A stretch of DNA of 8,254 nucleotides from Candidatus Luteimonas excrementigallinarum. Its GTDB lineage: Bacteria; Pseudomonadota; Gammaproteobacteria; Xanthomonadales; Xanthomonadaceae. Made by a program: the position numbers and the translations under genes. The stretch covers positions 1-8,254 of the forward strand of contig DXCY01000259.1 of assembly GCA_019115725.1 (NCBI GenBank), given 5' to 3'. The notes beneath the pieces are model-generated. The model saw nothing but the letters and a program-made list of their open reading frames with translations. It searched no databases and had not been told where the DNA came from. Below, in pieces: positions 5,352 to 8,254 of this stretch (within the stretch, counting starts at the first letter, position 1; each line of letters starts with the position of its first letter).

Positions 5352-8123
5352 TTACGCCACCAACGCCTCTTGCATCTCTTCCAACATCTCATTTAACCCT
5401 GTCCCCAACACCTGCCGCGCCCGCACGATCCCGCCGCGATCCGACAGCGCCGGCGCCTCCATGAAATCCTTCGCCGCAATCTCGGCATTGGCGGCGATAT
5501 AGCCGGCAATCGCCCGCAGCCATTCCTCCTGCTCCGGCGTGTACGCCCTGCCCGCCTTTTTCTCGCGTCCCATCCACAGGTTGAAGCGCCGCTCAACTAC
5601 GGCGCCGAAGGGCTCCAGCGTATCGGTCTGGCCAAGCGCGTATCGCACCAGGCTCACCACCTCGGTGAGTTGCTCGTCCACCGGCGCGCCGCGCACCTTG
5701 GCGGCTTCGATCCGCCTGTAGGCCTGCCACACGTTGGCGCAGGTGAGGTACAGCGGCGGGTCGGCGAGGCGCTGCACCAGCTCGCGGATGGCGGCGTAGG
5801 TCAGCTTCTGCCGGCCCAGCGGCTGGTTGTAGATGATCTGCAGCGCGGTCAGCTCATCGCGGTGGCGCTCGATGAACTCGCGGAAGCTGGCCACGGTTTC
5901 TTCGGCACGTTTGAGGTCGAAGCCGGTGTGCAGCACCTCGTCCGGCGTGACCTCGTCGATCACGATGTCGGTCTTCTGCTTGATGTCCTTGAGCAGCTGG
6001 CGCAGAGCCGGCTTGTCAAACTGTTTGCAGGCGGTATCGACCAGACCGGCGATGACTTCGGCTTCCTGCTCCGGCGTGGCGTCGGGGCCGTGGCGATCGA
6101 TGACGGCGGCGCACTGCATGTCGGGATCGATGGAATCAAGCAGCCGGCCGGCAAGCTGGCGCGGCGTGAGCCCGCCGCTGGCTTCCTCCACCCGGGCGCG
6201 GTCTTCGTCGTCGAGCTTGCGGTCCAGCGCGGCCAGGCGCGCGGCCAGAGAGGACACGGCGTCCTCGTCGCGCCGGCCCATGGCGATCTGCTCCAGCAGC
6301 TTTTCGAAGCTGACGGTGCGCTTGCGCTCCAGCGGCTGGCTGGCCGTCTTCTTCGATTCGGACACGCCTACCGCGTCGATCAGGATGAAGCGGGTCTTGG
6401 TCTGCGCGTCCGGGGTCACGGCGCGCAGGTCGGCGTCGGGGATGGTGCGCACGCCGCGGCCTTTCATCTGCTCGTAATACCCTTCCGACTTCACGTCACG
6501 CATGAAGATCAGCACCTCCACCGGCTTGATGTCGGTGCCGGTGGCGATCATGTCCACGGTCACCGCCACCCGCGGGAAGGGATCGACGCGGAAGGCCTTG
6601 ATCAGCGCCTTCGGGTCCTCGCCGGTGTTGCGGTAGGTGATCTTCTTGGCGAAGTCGTTGCCCTCGCCGAACACCTCGCGCACGGCGTGCACGATCTCCT
6701 CGGCGTGGTTGTCGTCCTTGGCGAAGATCAGGGTCTTGGGCAGCCACTCGCCGCTGCGCTCGGGGAAGAGTTCGGTGTACACCCGGTCGCGGTAGGCCTG
6801 CAGCACGGCGCGAATCTGGTTGGGGTTCACCACCGAGCGGTCGAGTTCCCTGGCGGTGTACTCAAGGTCTTCGTCCAGGCTCTCGTAGCGCAGCTTGCGG
6901 GTGCGCCGGTCGCGCACGGGGATCTGGAAGCCGCTGTCGTCGGCCTCCACCGTGCCGCCCTCCTCCGTCACCCGGGTGCGGATGCGGTAGACCTCGTAGC
7001 CGACGTTGACGCCGTCGGCCACGGAGCGCTCGTAGGGGTATTCGGCCACCAGGTTCTGGTTGAAGAAGCCCAGGGTGTGCTTCGAGGGTGTGGCGGTCAG
7101 GCCGATGATGTGGGCGTCGAAGTACTCCAGCACCTGGCGCCACAGGCCGTAGATGGAACGGTGGCACTCGTCGGTGACGATGAAGTCGAAGGTCTCGATC
7201 GGAAGCTCGGGGTTGTAGCTGATCGGCGGGATCGCACCCTCCCCGTCCGGCTCGCCGGCCCACTGCTCGAAGCCGGAGATTTCTTCGTCCTCCTCGTCCA
7301 GCTCGCGGCCGCGGAGCATGGCGTACAGGCGCTGGATGGTGGTGATCACCACCTTGGCGTCCGGGTCGATGCGCGGGCCGCGCAGGTGCTGGACGATGTA
7401 GGTATCGGTGAAGCGGTTGGCGGCGCCGGGCGCCTGGAAGTTCTGGTACTCCTTGAGCGTCTGGTCGCCGAGGTTGTTGCGGTCCACCAGGAACAGGATC
7501 CGGCGGGCGCCGGCGTGCTTGAGCAGGCGCCAGGAAAAGGTGCAGGCGGTGTAGGTCTTGCCGGCGCCGGTGGCGAGCTGGATCAGGGCGCGCCTCCTGT
7601 CCTCGGCAAGCGAGGATTCCAGGCCCTGGATGGCTTCCACCTGGCAGTCGCGCAGGCCGTGGGTGTCCAGCGGTGGAAGGTGCTGCAGGCGCGCGCGCAG
7701 GGTGTCGGGCTGCTGCAGCCAGTCGCGCAGGGTCTCAGGGCGGTGGAAGGCGAACAGGCGGCGCGAGCGCGATTTCGGATCGCGCCGGTTGACGAACCAG
7801 GTGTCCGTGCCGGTGCTCTCGTAGCCGTAGATGAGCTGCTCGTCCCAGCGCGCCAAGTGCTCGGGCAGGCTGGTCATGTATTTCGCTGATTGCTCAGCGA
7901 CTCCACTCAGGGTCATGCCTTCGCGCTTGGCCTCGATCACCCCGGCGGCTTTGCCGTCGATGAAAAGCAGGTAGTCGCAGGGGCCCGCTGGCAGCTGGAA
8001 CTCACGCACGACCACGCCAATGGCGGCATTCCGATCAAAATCCGCCCGGTCCTGCAGCAGCCATCCGGCTGCGCTCAGCAGTTTATCGATCGTACGCCGG
8101 GCCTGCTGTTCGGGCAGATCCAT
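5352..8123 (-). CDS. hsdR: Type I restriction endonuclease subunit HsdR
   Basis: ATP-dependent translocase and nuclease of a type I restriction system, 923 residues. The PD-(D/E)xK nuclease is N-terminal: D50, E64-A65-K66 and the Q-x-x-x-Y motif (Q78 to Y82). SF2 helicase motifs follow: Walker A A-T-G-A-G-K-T (184-190), motif II D-E-C-H (318-321), motif III T-A-T (343-345), motif V M-I-A-T-G-T-D-I-K (525-533) and motif VI Q-M-K-G-R-G-V-R (552-559). The remainder, about 600-900, looks like the EcoEI_R_C-type C-terminal region that binds the methyltransferase core. All catalytic residues are present, so the subunit looks intact. The ATG at 8123 has GGAGG 4 nt upstream. The stop TAA touches the hsdS ATG. 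In the usual R-M-S order hsdM would sit between them; it is absent, which leaves the modification partner unlocated. The central and 3' parts have a strongly GC-biased codon use, whereas the first 75-80 codons are more mixed. Confidence 0.95.
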   Translation of the reverse strand: MDLPEQQARRTIDKLLSAAGWLLQDRADFDRNAAIGVVVREFQLPAGPCDYLLFIDGKAAGVIEAKREGMTLSGVAEQSAKYMTSLPEHLARWDEQLIYGYESTGTDTWFVNRRDPKSRSRRLFAFHRPETLRDWLQQPDTLRARLQHLPPLDTHGLRDCQVEAIQGLESSLAEDRRRALIQLATGAGKTYTACTFSWRLLKHAGARRILFLVDRNNLGDQTLKEYQNFQAPGAANRFTDTYIVQHLRGPRIDPDAKVVITTIQRLYAMLRGRELDEEDEEISGFEQWAGEPDGEGAIPPISYNPELPIETFDFIVTDECHRSIYGLWRQVLEYFDAHIIGLTATPSKHTLGFFNQNLVAEYPYERSVADGVNVGYEVYRIRTRVTEEGGTVEADDSGFQIPVRDRRTRKLRYESLDEDLEYTARELDRSVVNPNQIRAVLQAYRDRVYTELFPERSGEWLPKTLIFAKDDNHAEEIVHAVREVFGEGNDFAKKITYRNTGEDPKALIKAFRVDPFPRVAVTVDMIATGTDIKPVEVLIFMRDVKSEGYYEQMKGRGVRTIPDADLRAVTPDAQTKTRFILIDAVGVSESKKTASQPLERKRTVSFEKLLEQIAMGRRDEDAVSSLAARLAALDRKLDDEDRARVEEASGGLTPRQLAGRLLDSIDPDMQCAAVIDRHGPDATPEQEAEVIAGLVDTACKQFDKPALRQLLKDIKQKTDIVIDEVTPDEVLHTGFDLKRAEETVASFREFIERHRDELTALQIIYNQPLGRQKLTYAAIRELVQRLADPPLYLTCANVWQAYRRIEAAKVRGAPVDEQLTEVVSLVRYALGQTDTLEPFGAVVERRFNLWMGREKKAGRAYTPEQEEWLRAIAGYIAANAEIAAKDFMEAPALSDRGGIVRARQVLGTGLNEMLEEMQEALVA

Positions 8124-8254
8124 GTCCCCTCCCCCCTGAGAGTGAAATCCGTGATGTCACCGCCGGATTGCGATCCACATCATATCCGGCGCGGGGGGAA
8201 GCAGGCCTCACTCCCACTCTATTGTAAACAAGACATTTTTATCTTTTATATTCA
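8124..8254 (-). promoter_or_regulatory. Upstream region of hsdR with RBS, dyad and candidate -10 elements
   Basis: No gene is seen here. Reading towards hsdR: an AT-rich tract at 8221-8254; a possible -10 TACAAT (8226-8221) without a good -35; a second possible -10 TATGAT (8184-8179), also with a poor -35; the perfect 8-bp inverted repeat CGCCGGAT (8161-8168) / ATCCGGCG (8184-8191) that brackets the second -10; a GTGATGTCAC near-palindrome (8151-8160); and a purine-rich ribosome site with GGAGG at 8132-8128. Which promoter is used is not clear. The dyad could be an operator delaying restriction expression. Confidence 0.4.

Noticed and set aside
5670..7889. A 739-codon open frame on the + strand opposite hsdR
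   Set aside because: It is the antisense of a gene with complete helicase and nuclease motifs. Its Gly/Val/His/Leu-rich composition mirrors GC-biased codons, it has no recognisable domain, and its length follows from absent TTA, CTA and TCA codons in hsdR.
1..8254. CRISPR arrays, tRNA or rRNA genes, insertion sequences, integrase
   Set aside because: No regularly spaced repeats, cloverleaf sequence, transposase motifs or terminal inverted repeats with target duplications were seen on reading both strands.

Overview
The window is high-GC bacterial DNA from a Gram-negative organism. Lipoprotein signal peptides with outer-membrane sorting residues and a type VI secretion (T6SS) PAAR protein support this. 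The style of the PAAR sequence resembles Xanthomonadaceae-type gammaproteobacteria, but that placement is an impression, not a database result. The content is accessory: three conflict or competition modules lie side by side.

Left block, + strand, about 26-2905. A PAAR-tipped effector carries a C-terminal domain that resembles the DUF4329/JAB-like HTHP family. It overlaps the first of two tandem paralogous lipoproteins. Each lipoprotein contains two copies of the same roughly 100-residue domain, each copy opening with a C-x10-C pair, so the locus holds four copies of one domain. The simplest reading is a T6SS effector with duplicated periplasmic immunity lipoproteins, in which case the toxin would act in the cell envelope. 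This role is inferred from gene order and signal peptides. The domain of the lipoproteins is not one I recognise and is the most likely novelty here.

Middle block, - strand, 2958-3850. A compact type II toxin-antitoxin pair of the TacA/TacT (AtaR/AtaT, KacA/KacT) type: a ribbon-helix-helix DUF1778 antitoxin followed by a GNAT acetyltransferase toxin, with a 4-nt stop/start overlap. It has a near-consensus promoter (TTGACA, 17-nt spacer, GATAAT) embedded in nested inverted repeats that look like autoregulatory operators. A hairpin candidate separates it from the convergent lipoprotein gene.

Right block, - strand, 3870-8123. Type I restriction-modification genes hsdR and hsdS, abutting exactly (TAA directly followed by ATG). 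No hsdM methyltransferase gene is present between them or on the downstream side, so it must lie beyond the right edge, act in trans or be missing. HsdS is full length, with two target-recognition domains and two helical conserved regions. Its two halves share a near-identical in-frame DNA repeat. The 131 bp upstream of hsdR holds a G-rich ribosome binding site, an 8-bp inverted repeat around a possible -10 element, and a sharply AT-rich right edge.

No tRNA, rRNA, CRISPR array, transposase or integrase was seen.
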